From Novosphingobium sp. RL4 (GTDB lineage: Bacteria > Pseudomonadota > Alphaproteobacteria > Sphingomonadales > Sphingomonadaceae), in NCBI RefSeq assembly GCF_035658495.1, contig NZ_CP141944.1, positions 2,940,001-3,004,000 of the forward strand: 64,000 nt of DNA, in the 5' to 3' direction. Position numbers and translations under genes: made by a program. The notes under the pieces were generated by a model. It was given only the letters and a program-made list of their open reading frames with translations, ran no database searches and had not been told where the DNA came from. Below are positions 44,395 through 53,234 of the stretch, piece after piece; the first letter of the stretch is position 1, and each line of letters begins with the position of its first letter.

Positions 44395-45222
44395 TCACCC
44401 GGCATCCCTCAGGAACCAGCGCTGGCGCCATCCGAATTCCGCTTCCACCGGCTTGCCGGCAGCATCGCGGGCCGGACGGAAACGAAACCGCTCGGCAGCA
44501 AGCAGGCACGTGATGCGATCGGCTTCGTCATCCGGGCTGGCCCTGATGACGCGGCAGCCCTTCACACGTCCATCCACCCCCACCTTCAAGGACACGATGA
44601 CTTCCGAGCCCAATCGCAAATCACGGCTCCGGCGGGGATAATCGCGCGCCGAATTGATATCGCCGCCGATCTTGACCGGCCCCGAGGCTGCTCCGCCTCC
44701 CCCTCGCCCGGAGCCGCCCGTGCCGGCCCCCGTGCCTGTTCCTTGACCGGACGCCCCGGTTCCGTCTCCCTGATCCCGCGCGCCGGACGCATTTTCCGTC
44801 CCTTTCCCCACGACTTGTGGCGCTTGCGTGGGCCTGATGGCAATGACCGCCCTGGGCACGGCGACGGCGCGCGGCGCGGCCCGCTTTCCCGGGCTCCCTG
44901 CGCCGCCTTCCGCGGCCGGAGCCACCGGCGTCACCGCCAGCGTGGGTTCAGGGCGAGGTTCCGGTGAAGGCCGGGGCGGGTCGAGCGGGATGTCGAAGGC
45001 CTGCGTCACTCTACCCGCGATCGAAGCGGCGATCTCCGGGGTAAAGGCCCTGATCAGCACCGCGATCGCCGCAAGATGAAGGATCGTCACCAGCGCTATC
45101 GCGCCAAGACGCGCCTTGCGCGCCGGTTTCAGATCGGCCCCGGTCATGCCTTCGAATGCCACGCCGCCGCCATCCCTGGCAATGTCCGGCTGTGCTTTGA
45201 CATGACCACTGATTGAAGCCAT
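44395..45222 (-). CDS. tonB: TonB energy transducer, C-terminal domain protein
   Basis: A 275-aa inner-membrane protein that couples proton-motive force to outer-membrane receptors. One transmembrane helix (about 39-58, IALVTILHLAAIAVLI), a proline/glycine-rich periplasmic spacer including GTGTGAGTGGSGRGGGG, and a TonB C-terminal domain (about 190-270: YPRRSRDLRLGSEVIVSLKV, VDGRVKGCRVIRAS, RFRFRPARDAAGKPV). exbB/exbD are not adjacent. Likely supports the TonB-dependent receptor 1.2 kb away, among others. Confidence 0.9.
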   Translation of the reverse strand: MASISGHVKAQPDIARDGGGVAFEGMTGADLKPARKARLGAIALVTILHLAAIAVLIRAFTPEIAASIAGRVTQAFDIPLDPPRPSPEPRPEPTLAVTPVAPAAEGGAGSPGKRAAPRAVAVPRAVIAIRPTQAPQVVGKGTENASGARDQGDGTGASGQGTGTGAGTGGSGRGGGGAASGPVKIGGDINSARDYPRRSRDLRLGSEVIVSLKVGVDGRVKGCRVIRASPDDEADRITCLLAAERFRFRPARDAAGKPVEAEFGWRQRWFLRDAG

Positions 45223-45301
45223 TCTCGATTTGCGAACATAAATTCACCAATTCGACGCGATTCGAAAACGAGGGTGAAACGCGCGAGGAGAGAGCGAACC
45301 G

Positions 45302-46069
45302 ATGACCGGCTTCGAACCACTGCCATGCATTCATGACGGCACGCGCTTGTCGGGCCGCCTCGCACGGCCGCAAGGCCGATGGAACGGCGCCGCCGTCCTG
45401 ATGTTTCCAGGCGCAACCGGCCCCGGCCCCAGCTTCGACCGCGCGATCCGGGAACTGGCGGCAATGGGCTATCTGGTGGTGAGCGCGGACATGTACGAGG
45501 CAGGTGCCGACCTCTCTTCGCGAGAAGCCGCAGGCGCGCAGTTCGCAGCCCTCATGGCCGCCCCGGGATTATTGCGGGACCGCACCGTCGCATGGTTCCG
45601 GCACGTTCGCGGGCTCGACGGTGTCGACCCCGAACGCATCGCCGCGATCGGCTACTGCTTCGGCGGGAAATGCGTGCTCGAACTGGCACGCAGCGGAGAG
45701 CCGGTAAGGGCAATATCCAGCTTCCACGGCCTGCTGGCCACCGATGCGCCTGCCCAGCCGGATACGATCCAGGCCGAAATCTCGATCTGGACCGGCGGAG
45801 AAGACCCTTATGTCCCGCAAGAAGATGTCGAGGCCCTGCAAGCAGAACTCGGTGCCGCCCGCGCCCGCTATCAGGTCACGCGCTTTGCGAAAGCCAGGCA
45901 CGCCTTCACCGATCCCGATCATGATGGCTTCGGACCCGGTATCGCCTATGACCGAATAGCACACAGAATTGCCTGGATGGGCACTCTTGGGCTGCTAGCC
46001 GAAACGGTCGGCGAAGATGCGCCATCAAATGTTACCTTACAGCAACGAATACCCGAAAAAGCGCGCTGA
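45302..46069 (+). CDS. Dienelactone hydrolase family protein
   Basis: A 255-aa alpha/beta-hydrolase. The catalytic cysteine lies in IGYCFGGKCVLEL (about residue 120), the aspartate in WTGGEDPYVP (about 165) and the histidine in AKARHAFTDPDH (about 200): the dienelactone hydrolase triad. GAGAGAG sequences precede the ATG. Family members open dienelactones in chloroaromatic pathways, but many do other ester hydrolyses. Divergent from tonB and 361 bp before the TonB-dependent receptor. Confidence 0.9.
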   Translation: MTGFEPLPCIHDGTRLSGRLARPQGRWNGAAVLMFPGATGPGPSFDRAIRELAAMGYLVVSADMYEAGADLSSREAAGAQFAALMAAPGLLRDRTVAWFRHVRGLDGVDPERIAAIGYCFGGKCVLELARSGEPVRAISSFHGLLATDAPAQPDTIQAEISIWTGGEDPYVPQEDVEALQAELGAARARYQVTRFAKARHAFTDPDHDGFGPGIAYDRIAHRIAWMGTLGLLAETVGEDAPSNVTLQQRIPEKAR

Positions 46070-46430
46070 CCCGCTACAGGAGAGAATTGCGCAAGTTCTC
46101 TTCGAGGCATATTTTCCATCCCGTGCCCGGTCTGAAAGCCGGCACGGACGAAAGAACGAAAACATAAGAGAGGTCTCGGCCATCTGCGCAAAATCAACGC
46201 GGGCGGGACTTTTGGGATTGAGAAGCAAAGACCTGTGAAGCCGAATACGGCTCGGGATTTGGGAGGGACGGCACCTGGGGAATTACGGGATCACGCCCAG
46301 TTCGGGTCGTAATTCCGCACCTTTATCCAACCCTGGACAACCGCAGTAACTCACGGACCGGCAATGACCGGCTACCCGGCGTTCAATTCGGCGACAACTG
46401 AGAACACAGTTTCCGGAGGAGAGGACGAAC
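46070..46430. other. 361-bp region upstream of the TonB-dependent receptor
   Basis: No gene. It contains a GTGCC/GGCAC hairpin shortly after the hydrolase stop and an inverted repeat at 46280-46315 that may be regulatory. The TTCGnTATnnCGAA motif found at the other promoters of the cluster was not seen here. Confidence 0.6.
46280..46315. promoter_or_regulatory. Inverted repeat GAATTACG/CGTAATTC
   Basis: Perfect 8-bp arms separated by 20 bp, about 115 bp before the receptor start. Could be an operator with two-turn arm spacing; function unknown. Confidence 0.35.
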
Positions 46431-49082
46431 ATGGTTGCAAGGAATTTCAGGGCAGCGCTGATGGCTGGCGCTGCGCTTGGCGGCACCACGGCGGCAATGC
46501 CGGCGCTGGCGCAGAGTTCGCCGACCATCAATCCGGGCGAGATCATCGTGACGGCTCGCCGCACGGAAGAGCGCCTGCAAGACGTTCCCATATCCATCAC
46601 CGTGTTCAACCAGGAGCAGCTCAACAATCGGAACGTGGTGAGCGCCAGCGACCTTGCGACGAGCACGCCTTCGCTTTCGGCGAACAACAATTTCGGCTCG
46701 CAGAACTCGTCCTTCGCGATCCGCGGCTTCGTGCAGGAAATCGGCACCGCACCGGCCGTGGGCGTCTACTTCGCCGACGTGGTTTCCCCGCGCGGCGCAT
46801 CGAACGGCCTTCCGTCAGGCGACGGCGCCGGTCCTGGCGCCTACTTCGATCTCCAGAACGTCCAGGTCCTCAAAGGCCCGCAAGGCACGTTGTTCGGTCG
46901 GAACACCACGGGCGGCGCGATCCTGCTGGTGCCGCAGAAGCCCACCGATGTGCTGGAGGGCTACGTCCAGGGCTCGATCGGCAATTACGACATGCGCCGC
47001 GTCCAGGCCGTCTTGAACGTTCCACTGGCCGAGACGTTCAAGGTTCGCCTCGGCGTCGACCGCATGAAGCGCGACGGCTACCTGAAGAACAACAGCGGCG
47101 TTGGGCCGAAGGACTTCAACGATGTCGACTACCTGTCCGCGCGCCTCAGCGTGGTTGCCGAACTGACGCCAGATCTGGAGAACTACACGATCGCGACGTA
47201 CAGCCGGTCTGACACGCATGGTGACGCGCAGAAGCTCATTGCGGCCGACGCCGCCTATTCGCTGGGCCATTTCGCCGCCGAACAGCTCGATCCCGACAGT
47301 CCGAACTATCAGGGCGGCGGCTTCTACGACTTCGCGCAGGACCTTCCGAACGCCCGCTCCCTGTTGACGACATGGCAGATCATCAACACCACGACCTGGC
47401 ACGCCAGCGACACGCTGACGGTGAAGAACATCGTGAGCTATGGCGAACTGCGCGACCTGTTCAACAATCCGATCTTCGGCACCGCCTTCGAAAGCCCCGC
47501 CATCGCTCCGATCGGCCTGCCGAGCTATCGCTTCGGCTTCGCCAGCAGCCAGTCGCTTCCCGGCCATCGCACTGCCGACGAATCGACCTTCACCGAAGAG
47601 TTCCAGCTCCAGGGCCGCAGCACGGACGACAAGCTGAACTGGCAGGCCGGCGCCTATCTGGAATCGGTGCGTCCGCTCGACGTGGTCGGGTCCAAGTCAC
47701 CGGTCATCCAGTCCTGCGCCGGGCCGGAGCAAGTGGCAGCCAGCGAATGCTACGACATCCTGGGCTATCTGGGCGCGATCACCCCGGTGTTTTCCGGCGG
47801 CGCCTTCGACCCCACCTCTCACGCAGGCGCGATCAACACCACGGCGGGCCGGACCTCGTTCCACGACGTCGGCCTTTACGCGCAGGCAACTTACAAGCTG
47901 AGCGACCAGTTCAAGATCACCGGCGGCTTCCGCTACACCTGGGATCGCGAAAAGAACACCAGCGTCCAGACCACCACGATTACCGGCTATCCGCTGAGCT
48001 TCCCCGGATTCCAGCCGATCCCGGCAGGCCCCCTCGCCACGTTCTGCACTTATCCCGATGCGCCCGTGCAGGATCCCGGCGCGATCGACGGCTGCCGCCG
48101 CGATATCAAGCAGAAATCCAAGGCGCCGACCTGGCTGATCGATATCGACTATACCCCCACGACCGACGTTCTGATCTACGCCAAATATGCCCGTGGCTAC
48201 CGCACCGGTGGCATCGCACCGAACGTGACCTCGGCCTTTGCCGTGTTCGAGCCCGAGAAAGTCGATGCCTACGAAATCGGCGCCAAGACCGGCTGGCACG
48301 GTTCCATGCCGGGCACGTTCAATGTCGCCGGTTTCTATAACGACTTCCAGAACCAGCAGCTCCAGCTCGGCTTCAACGCCAACCCCTGCCAGTCGGTCGA
48401 CGCCAACGGCAACTGCGTGGCGGCGCCGGTTTCGCCCACGGCTGCGCCGGTCAATGCCGGCAAGTCGCGTATCTGGGGCGTCGAAGTGGAAGCCTCGTTC
48501 AATCCGTTCGCGGGGCTGCTGCTTCAGGTGGGCTATACCTACCTGAACACGAGACTGACCTCGATCGACACCTTCTCGCTGGAACCCGGGTCTCCCTATG
48601 TGCTGGCCGGGGCCTATACCAAGGGCGATCCACTGGCGCTTTCGCCCAGGAACAAGGTCACGATAACCGGCACCTACACGCTGCCGCTGCCGGAATCCGT
48701 GGGTGCGGTCTCGTTCGGTGCCACATTCACGCACACCGACAGCATGTTCGGCAATCCGTCCAACCGCTTCTACTTCGGCTGCAACGGCACGGCCAATACC
48801 TACATGCCCAACTGTCAGACCGGCGCGGTCTCCGACCCTGCCACGGTCGCCTATATCCAGAGCCTCAGCCGCATCCAGAGCACGGACCTGCTCAACCTGA
48901 ACTTCAACTGGAACAATATCGCGGGAGCCCCGGTCGATCTTGCCCTCTTCGCCACCAATGTCACCAAGGAGAAGTACTACAACTTCTACCCCGGCCTCGT
49001 ATCCGGCACCGGCTTCGAGACCGCATCGGTCGGCGCACCGCGCATGTACGGGATGAGCCTCAAGTACCACTTCGGAATGTAA
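46431..49082 (+). CDS. TonB-dependent outer-membrane receptor
   Basis: An 883-aa beta-barrel receptor. Signal peptide MVARNFRAALMAGAALGG, cleavage near ALA (about 28); no clear TonB box beyond EIIVTARRTEERLQDVPIS at about 37-55, which opens the plug domain; plug blocks SSFAIRGFVQE, LKGPQGTLFGRNTTGGAI; then the barrel, ending GMSLKYHFGM. GGAGGAGAGGAC precedes the ATG. Many sphingomonad receptors of this branch import plant-derived or aromatic carboxylates. Placement ahead of the CoA-catabolic cluster suggests it delivers that cluster's substrate, though no shared operator was found. Confidence 0.95.
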   Translation: MVARNFRAALMAGAALGGTTAAMPALAQSSPTINPGEIIVTARRTEERLQDVPISITVFNQEQLNNRNVVSASDLATSTPSLSANNNFGSQNSSFAIRGFVQEIGTAPAVGVYFADVVSPRGASNGLPSGDGAGPGAYFDLQNVQVLKGPQGTLFGRNTTGGAILLVPQKPTDVLEGYVQGSIGNYDMRRVQAVLNVPLAETFKVRLGVDRMKRDGYLKNNSGVGPKDFNDVDYLSARLSVVAELTPDLENYTIATYSRSDTHGDAQKLIAADAAYSLGHFAAEQLDPDSPNYQGGGFYDFAQDLPNARSLLTTWQIINTTTWHASDTLTVKNIVSYGELRDLFNNPIFGTAFESPAIAPIGLPSYRFGFASSQSLPGHRTADESTFTEEFQLQGRSTDDKLNWQAGAYLESVRPLDVVGSKSPVIQSCAGPEQVAASECYDILGYLGAITPVFSGGAFDPTSHAGAINTTAGRTSFHDVGLYAQATYKLSDQFKITGGFRYTWDREKNTSVQTTTITGYPLSFPGFQPIPAGPLATFCTYPDAPVQDPGAIDGCRRDIKQKSKAPTWLIDIDYTPTTDVLIYAKYARGYRTGGIAPNVTSAFAVFEPEKVDAYEIGAKTGWHGSMPGTFNVAGFYNDFQNQQLQLGFNANPCQSVDANGNCVAAPVSPTAAPVNAGKSRIWGVEVEASFNPFAGLLLQVGYTYLNTRLTSIDTFSLEPGSPYVLAGAYTKGDPLALSPRNKVTITGTYTLPLPESVGAVSFGATFTHTDSMFGNPSNRFYFGCNGTANTYMPNCQTGAVSDPATVAYIQSLSRIQSTDLLNLNFNWNNIAGAPVDLALFATNVTKEKYYNFYPGLVSGTGFETASVGAPRMYGMSLKYHFGM

Positions 49083-49134
49083 GAGACCCGGCAGGGCCGC
49101 GCCTTCACCGGCGTGGCCCTTCCGCTTTCGGCAG

Positions 49135-50202
49135 TCAGATCCCCAGCAGGGCATGGCTTTCATGGCGAGTAACCGCCTTGCCAAGGCGATCGACGAAAGT
49201 GGCGATGATCGGCGGATCGACGCGGCGGGTGATCGCCCAGAGATAATAGCCGTAGATCGCCGCTTCGCGGTACTGCCGCCACGCCTCCTCGTCGCCGGGC
49301 ATTGCCAGGCCGTGGCCACGCATCATCGAGAGATATTCACCGAGCAGCCTGCGCTCCTCGGCTTCGGCAACATCCACGCAGAGCACCGCATTGACGTGAT
49401 AGGCCACGTCCAGCGCCCAGCCGCCGCGTTGAAGCAGTTGCCAGTCGATCAGGCCCACCCCCCCGCCAAGGCGGAAGACGTTTCCGGCATGGGCATCACC
49501 ATGGACGAGGAATTGCGGGCACTGTCCATCGCGGGCCGCCAGCGCCCGGATTCCCGCGATCAGGCGCGGTGCGCTGCGGACTTGCCGGGAAAGACCGTCG
49601 CCGCGCGGTCCGTCCAGCAGCTCCTGGAGCGTTTCCGGTGTAACGTAGGTCATCTCCGCCAGTTGCGAAACGCGCGGGCGGATCCAGTCTGCCCCTTCCA
49701 GCAGGTCGCTGCGCGCGTGAAGCTGTGCGAGTTGCCCCAGACTGAGCACCGCGTCATCGGCACTGAAACTATCCAGAGCGGAACAGAACGTCGCGCCCTG
49801 TCCGATCAGGTCGAGCATCACCGTCACCGCCTGCCTGCCCCCCCGGTCGATCACCGTCGCCACGCAGTCAGGCACGGTGAGATCGACGGTCGGCGCGATC
49901 CGTCCGTAGAAGTCAGCCTCCAGAACACAGGTCGGTCCGCCGCGTGCGGTCGTCTCGTCCACGTCGAGCAGGCCCTTGAGACAGAACGCGCCGCTCTCCC
50001 CGCCCTCGAAAGTGACGGTGAACCGTACCTTGGTCGCGACCGTGCGGATCACTTCGACGGTCTCGACCCCGGATACCACCCTCCCGCCCGAGAACCCGGC
50101 GAGCACCGTGGTCAACCAGGCAGGATCGAGCGCCTCCGCGAGTGTGCGGGGAACATGGGCGCTAATCTGCTGCGGCCTCTTCCGAATGGCGGCTTCCGGC
50201 AT
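49135..50202 (-). CDS. APH-fold phosphotransferase (kinase), copy 1
   Basis: A 355-aa aminoglycoside-phosphotransferase-like protein. The catalytic loop is FLVHGDAHAGNVFRL (about residue 235) and the metal-binding motif GLIDWQLL (about 255). N-terminal blocks are weaker. In CoA-catabolic clusters such proteins can phosphorylate hydroxyacyl-CoA intermediates, as LvaA does in levulinate breakdown; drug resistance is not indicated here. The ATG at 50202 is chosen; in-frame starts further up run through the operator region. Divergent from the CoA-transferase gene with paired operator sites between. Confidence 0.83.
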   Translation of the reverse strand: MPEAAIRKRPQQISAHVPRTLAEALDPAWLTTVLAGFSGGRVVSGVETVEVIRTVATKVRFTVTFEGGESGAFCLKGLLDVDETTARGGPTCVLEADFYGRIAPTVDLTVPDCVATVIDRGGRQAVTVMLDLIGQGATFCSALDSFSADDAVLSLGQLAQLHARSDLLEGADWIRPRVSQLAEMTYVTPETLQELLDGPRGDGLSRQVRSAPRLIAGIRALAARDGQCPQFLVHGDAHAGNVFRLGGGVGLIDWQLLQRGGWALDVAYHVNAVLCVDVAEAEERRLLGEYLSMMRGHGLAMPGDEEAWRQYREAAIYGYYLWAITRRVDPPIIATFVDRLGKAVTRHESHALLGI

Positions 50203-50241
50203 GTCTGTTCTCCCGTGGCCGGTTCCGTCCGGCTTGTACAA

Positions 50242-50275
50242 TTCTCTATTTCGGTACATAATTCGCAATAGAGAA
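50242..50275. promoter_or_regulatory. Paired operator site 1 (APH1/CoA-transferase intergenic)
   Basis: TTCTCTATTTCGGT (50242-50255) and TTCGCAATAGAGAA (50262-50275), start to start 20 bp. The outer parts also form an 11-bp inverted repeat, AATTCTCTATT (50240-50250) with AATAGAGAATT (50267-50277). It lies between two divergent genes and could serve both. Confidence 0.65.
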
Positions 50276-50350
50276 TTTATCGTGCCCGCGCAAATAGTCC
50301 CGAATGACCGGGAAAGCTGCGGAAATTCGCGAGATGGAGAAGGATCGCCG

Positions 50351-51562
50351 ATGGGCAGGCCGCTGGAAGGCATCAAGGTCGTGGAGGTCGCGATGTGGGC
50401 ATTCGTGCCGGCTTGCGGCGGCATGCTGGCCGATCTCGGCGCGGACGTCATCAAGGTCGAACCACCCAGCGGAGACCCCTTGCGCGGCCTCACGATCGGC
50501 TCGCTATCGGGCAAAGGCACGATCGACTATTCCTGGGAGAGCTACAACCGGGGGAAGCGCTCCGTCACCCTGGATCTCAAGCAGGAGGCGGGCCGCGCCG
50601 TGCTGGATCGCCTGCTCGCCGATGCCGACGTGTTCCTCACCAACCTGCTGCCTCCGGCCCGGCGCGCCATGGGGATCGATGCGGAAACGCTGCGCCGCAC
50701 GTTCTCGAACCTGATCTACGCCAGCGGCAGCGCACTCGGCCCCAACGGCCCTGAAAGCGACCGTGGAGGCTACGACGCGATCACTTTCTGGGCACGCGGC
50801 GGCATCGCATCCTCGCTCACCGCGGATGAGGCGCCGCATCCGGTCGGCCCGCCCGGCCCGGCCTTCGGCGATACCTTGTCCGCTGCCATGCTCGCCGGCG
50901 GGATCTGCGCCGCCATAGCCCGCCGCGCGATGACCGGCGAGGCAGGCGAAGTCGATGTTTCCCTGCTGGCCGCCGCCATGTGGTCGCAGCAGCGGCTGAT
51001 CTGCCAGGCCACTGCCGACGGGGTGCGGAAGTTCCCGCGCCCCGATGCGGCCCACCCGCACAATGTACTGGTCGCCAACTACCGCACCCGCGACGGCCGC
51101 TTCCTTGCGCTGTGCATGTTGCAGGCGGATCGCTACTGGGCCCGCTTCTGCGAGGTTTCGGGCCGCCCCGACCTTGCCGCCGACCCGCGCTTTACCGATG
51201 CCGAGGCCCGGCGCCGGAATCTTGCCGCCTGTCATGCCGAAGTGACCTCCCTGTTCGCCTCGAAAACGCTCGCGGAGTGGAAGCAGATCCTCGCCCGGCA
51301 GGACGGCCAATGGGATGTGGTGCAGGATGTCGGCGAACTGGCGCAGGACGAACAGGTTCGCGCCAATCGCTATCTCAAGGCGGTGCACTGCGCGGACGGC
51401 AGCACGATCCCGATGGTTTCGGTGCCGATGCTGTTCGAAGGCGAGGCCTTGCCCTCTGACCGCTCGCCCGAACTCGGCGCGGACAGCGACACCGTGCTTG
51501 CCGCACTGGGCTACAGCGAAGACGAAATCATCGACCTGAAGGTGCAGGGCGTGGTGTTCTGA
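50351..51562 (+). CDS. Class III (CaiB/BaiF) CoA-transferase
   Basis: A 403-aa CoA-transferase. N-terminal MGRPLEGIKVVEVAMWAFVP and LADLGADVIKVEPPSGDP (about 30-47) are family blocks; the active-site aspartate is expected in the region of YDAITFWARGG (about 140); GGYDA and HPVGPPGPAFGDTLSA match the family. Moves CoA between organic acids without ATP, so would activate the substrate or recycle CoA from an end product. AAGGA lies 8 nt before the ATG at 50351. First of four plus-strand genes; overlaps the next by one base. Confidence 0.9.
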   Translation: MGRPLEGIKVVEVAMWAFVPACGGMLADLGADVIKVEPPSGDPLRGLTIGSLSGKGTIDYSWESYNRGKRSVTLDLKQEAGRAVLDRLLADADVFLTNLLPPARRAMGIDAETLRRTFSNLIYASGSALGPNGPESDRGGYDAITFWARGGIASSLTADEAPHPVGPPGPAFGDTLSAAMLAGGICAAIARRAMTGEAGEVDVSLLAAAMWSQQRLICQATADGVRKFPRPDAAHPHNVLVANYRTRDGRFLALCMLQADRYWARFCEVSGRPDLAADPRFTDAEARRRNLAACHAEVTSLFASKTLAEWKQILARQDGQWDVVQDVGELAQDEQVRANRYLKAVHCADGSTIPMVSVPMLFEGEALPSDRSPELGADSDTVLAALGYSEDEIIDLKVQGVVF

Positions 51563-51963
51563 TGTTGCCCCGCAAACTGCCCATGCTGGAACCGGAAAGC
51601 GCCTTCTTCTGGACATCGGGCCAAGACGGAAAGCTGCGTATACAGCACTGCCTCGCCTGCGGGACATGGCAGCACCCTCCCCTGCCCCGGTGCGCCCAGT
51701 GCGGCAGCGAGGATGTCTCGCCGGAACCGGTTTCAGGCAGAGGCGTGCTGGCCAGCTTCACGATCAACAACGAACCATGGCTGCCCGGCCTCGAAGTGCC
51801 CTTCGTGTTCTGTGCAATCGAACTGCCCGAGCAACGCGGGCTCTACGTTTTCAGCAACCTTCTTGCCGACGTGGCGACCGCTCGCATCGGACTTCCTGTC
51901 ACGGTCGTGTTCCAACGACACGAGGATATCTGGCTGCCCTTGTTCACACCCGAGACCGCATGA
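51562..51963 (+). CDS. Zn-ribbon/OB-fold (DUF35) protein
   Basis: A 133-aa protein with an N-terminal zinc ribbon, four cysteines in QHCLACGTW and PRCAQCGSE (about 29-48), followed by an OB-fold (VSGRGVLASFTINNEPWLPG, VPFVFCAIELPEQRGLYVFS). DUF35 proteins form complexes with thiolase-like partners; in steroid side-chain degradation such a pair is a retro-aldolase. TGATG overlap with the CoA-transferase stop and 4-bp overlap with the next gene indicate coupled translation and a shared complex. Confidence 0.9.
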   Translation: MLPRKLPMLEPESAFFWTSGQDGKLRIQHCLACGTWQHPPLPRCAQCGSEDVSPEPVSGRGVLASFTINNEPWLPGLEVPFVFCAIELPEQRGLYVFSNLLADVATARIGLPVTVVFQRHEDIWLPLFTPETA

Positions 51964-53144
51964 CCCTGCTTCCCGAAAAACACGTCTGCGTGACCGGCGC
52001 CGCCCTATCGGAGATCGCACGTCCATCCGGGCGAACCGCGCTGCAACTGACCGCCGACGCCTGTCTCGCCGCCATCGCCGACGCCGGCCTTTCCCCGCGC
52101 GAGATCGACGGCATCGCCACCTATCCCGGCAAGTCATCCGAAGGCGGCGGGATCGCGCCGGTCAGCCCATCCGAGGCCGCTGCCGTACTGGGGATCGCTC
52201 CACGCTGGATTCTCGCTTCCTCGGAAGGCTTCAGCCACATGGCGCCGATCTTCAACGCGATCACCGCCATCGCCTGCGGCCTTGCGCGCCATGTCGTCAT
52301 TTTCCGCACCGTGGCTCAGGCGAGCGCGCGGCAGCACGCCCGCGGCTCCACGCTGATGGCGGCCAGCCGGGAGCGCGTCGATGGCAACAATGCCTGGACG
52401 GTACCCTTCAACGCCCTCTCGCCGGTCAACACTTTCGCGCTTTACGCCCAGGCCTACTTCGAACGCTACGGCGCGGCGGCAGAGGAACTCGGCGCCATCG
52501 CCGTCAACGCCCGCGCGAACGCCGCGCACAATCCTTCCGCGATCTACCGCGAACCCATCACTCTGGACCAGTACATGGCCGCCCGCGTGATATCCTCGCC
52601 GCTGCGGCTGTTCGACTGCGACGCGCACGTCGACGGCGCCACCGCGCTGGTGCTGTCCCACCGGGATGCCGCCAAAGACCTGCTGAACCCGCCCCTCCAT
52701 ATCGAAGCCATGGGCATGGCCGTGGGCGGCCTCTGGACCGGACAGCACGAAGGCGACTTCACCCAGCTGCCCGCCGCCCGCCGCGCCGGAGACATGCTGT
52801 GGTCCCGTACCGACCTGAAGCCCCGCGAGATGGACTGCGCGCAGATGTACGACGGGTTTTCCATCTTCGTCTGGCTCTGGATGGAAGCGCTCGGCCTCGT
52901 TCCCCGCGGCGAGGCCTGCCGCTTCACACGCGGCGGCGAACGTATCGCGATCGGGGGGGAACTGCCGCTGAACACCGGCGGGGGCCAACTCTCCGCCGGA
53001 CGGCTTCACGGATATGGCCACATTCATGAGGCAACCGTCCAGCTCTGGGGACGCGGTGGCGGCAGGCAGGTGCCCGGCGCCAGAACCGCAATCGTCTCGA
53101 ACGGGGGCTATGGATACGGCGCGATGATCCTGCGGCGCGACTGA
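51960..53144 (+). CDS. Thiolase-like/lipid-transfer protein lacking the nucleophilic cysteine
   Basis: A 394-aa protein of the SCP-x/thiolase-like family. The position where thiolases have Cys reads LASSEGFSHMAPIFNAI (about residue 80) with no cysteine. The C-terminal block LNTGGGQLSAGRLHGYGHIH (about 340) keeps the glycine-rich loop and a histidine, and DCAQMYDGFSIF supplies a tyrosine/aspartate pair. With its DUF35 partner this matches Ltp2-type aldol lyases, not classical thiolases. Predicted reaction is retro-aldol cleavage of a 3-hydroxyacyl-CoA; substrate unknown. Confidence 0.85.
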   Translation: MTLLPEKHVCVTGAALSEIARPSGRTALQLTADACLAAIADAGLSPREIDGIATYPGKSSEGGGIAPVSPSEAAAVLGIAPRWILASSEGFSHMAPIFNAITAIACGLARHVVIFRTVAQASARQHARGSTLMAASRERVDGNNAWTVPFNALSPVNTFALYAQAYFERYGAAAEELGAIAVNARANAAHNPSAIYREPITLDQYMAARVISSPLRLFDCDAHVDGATALVLSHRDAAKDLLNPPLHIEAMGMAVGGLWTGQHEGDFTQLPAARRAGDMLWSRTDLKPREMDCAQMYDGFSIFVWLWMEALGLVPRGEACRFTRGGERIAIGGELPLNTGGGQLSAGRLHGYGHIHEATVQLWGRGGGRQVPGARTAIVSNGGYGYGAMILRRD

Positions 53145-53183
53145 TCGTATCAGCCGGACCGAGTCGCCCAATTGACTAGACAG

Positions 53184-53217
53184 TTCTTAATTGCGATCAT
53201 TTGTTCGGTATTGCGAA
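53184..53217. promoter_or_regulatory. Paired operator site 2 (amidohydrolase promoter)
   Basis: TTCTTAATTGCGAT (53184-53197) and TTCGGTATTGCGAA (53204-53217), 20 bp start to start, ending 17 bp before the amidohydrolase ATG. Confidence 0.65.
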
Positions 53218-53234
53218 TAAAAAGGAATCGGGAG

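Noticed and set aside
46017..46238. 73-codon plus-strand open frame after the hydrolase
   Set aside because: Overlaps the hydrolase end, has no ribosome-binding site and no family features.
47697..49319. 540-codon minus-strand open frame
   Set aside because: Antisense of the TonB-dependent receptor barrel.
49135..50202. Aminoglycoside resistance gene
   Set aside because: APH fold alone does not imply drug resistance; the context is CoA-dependent catabolism.
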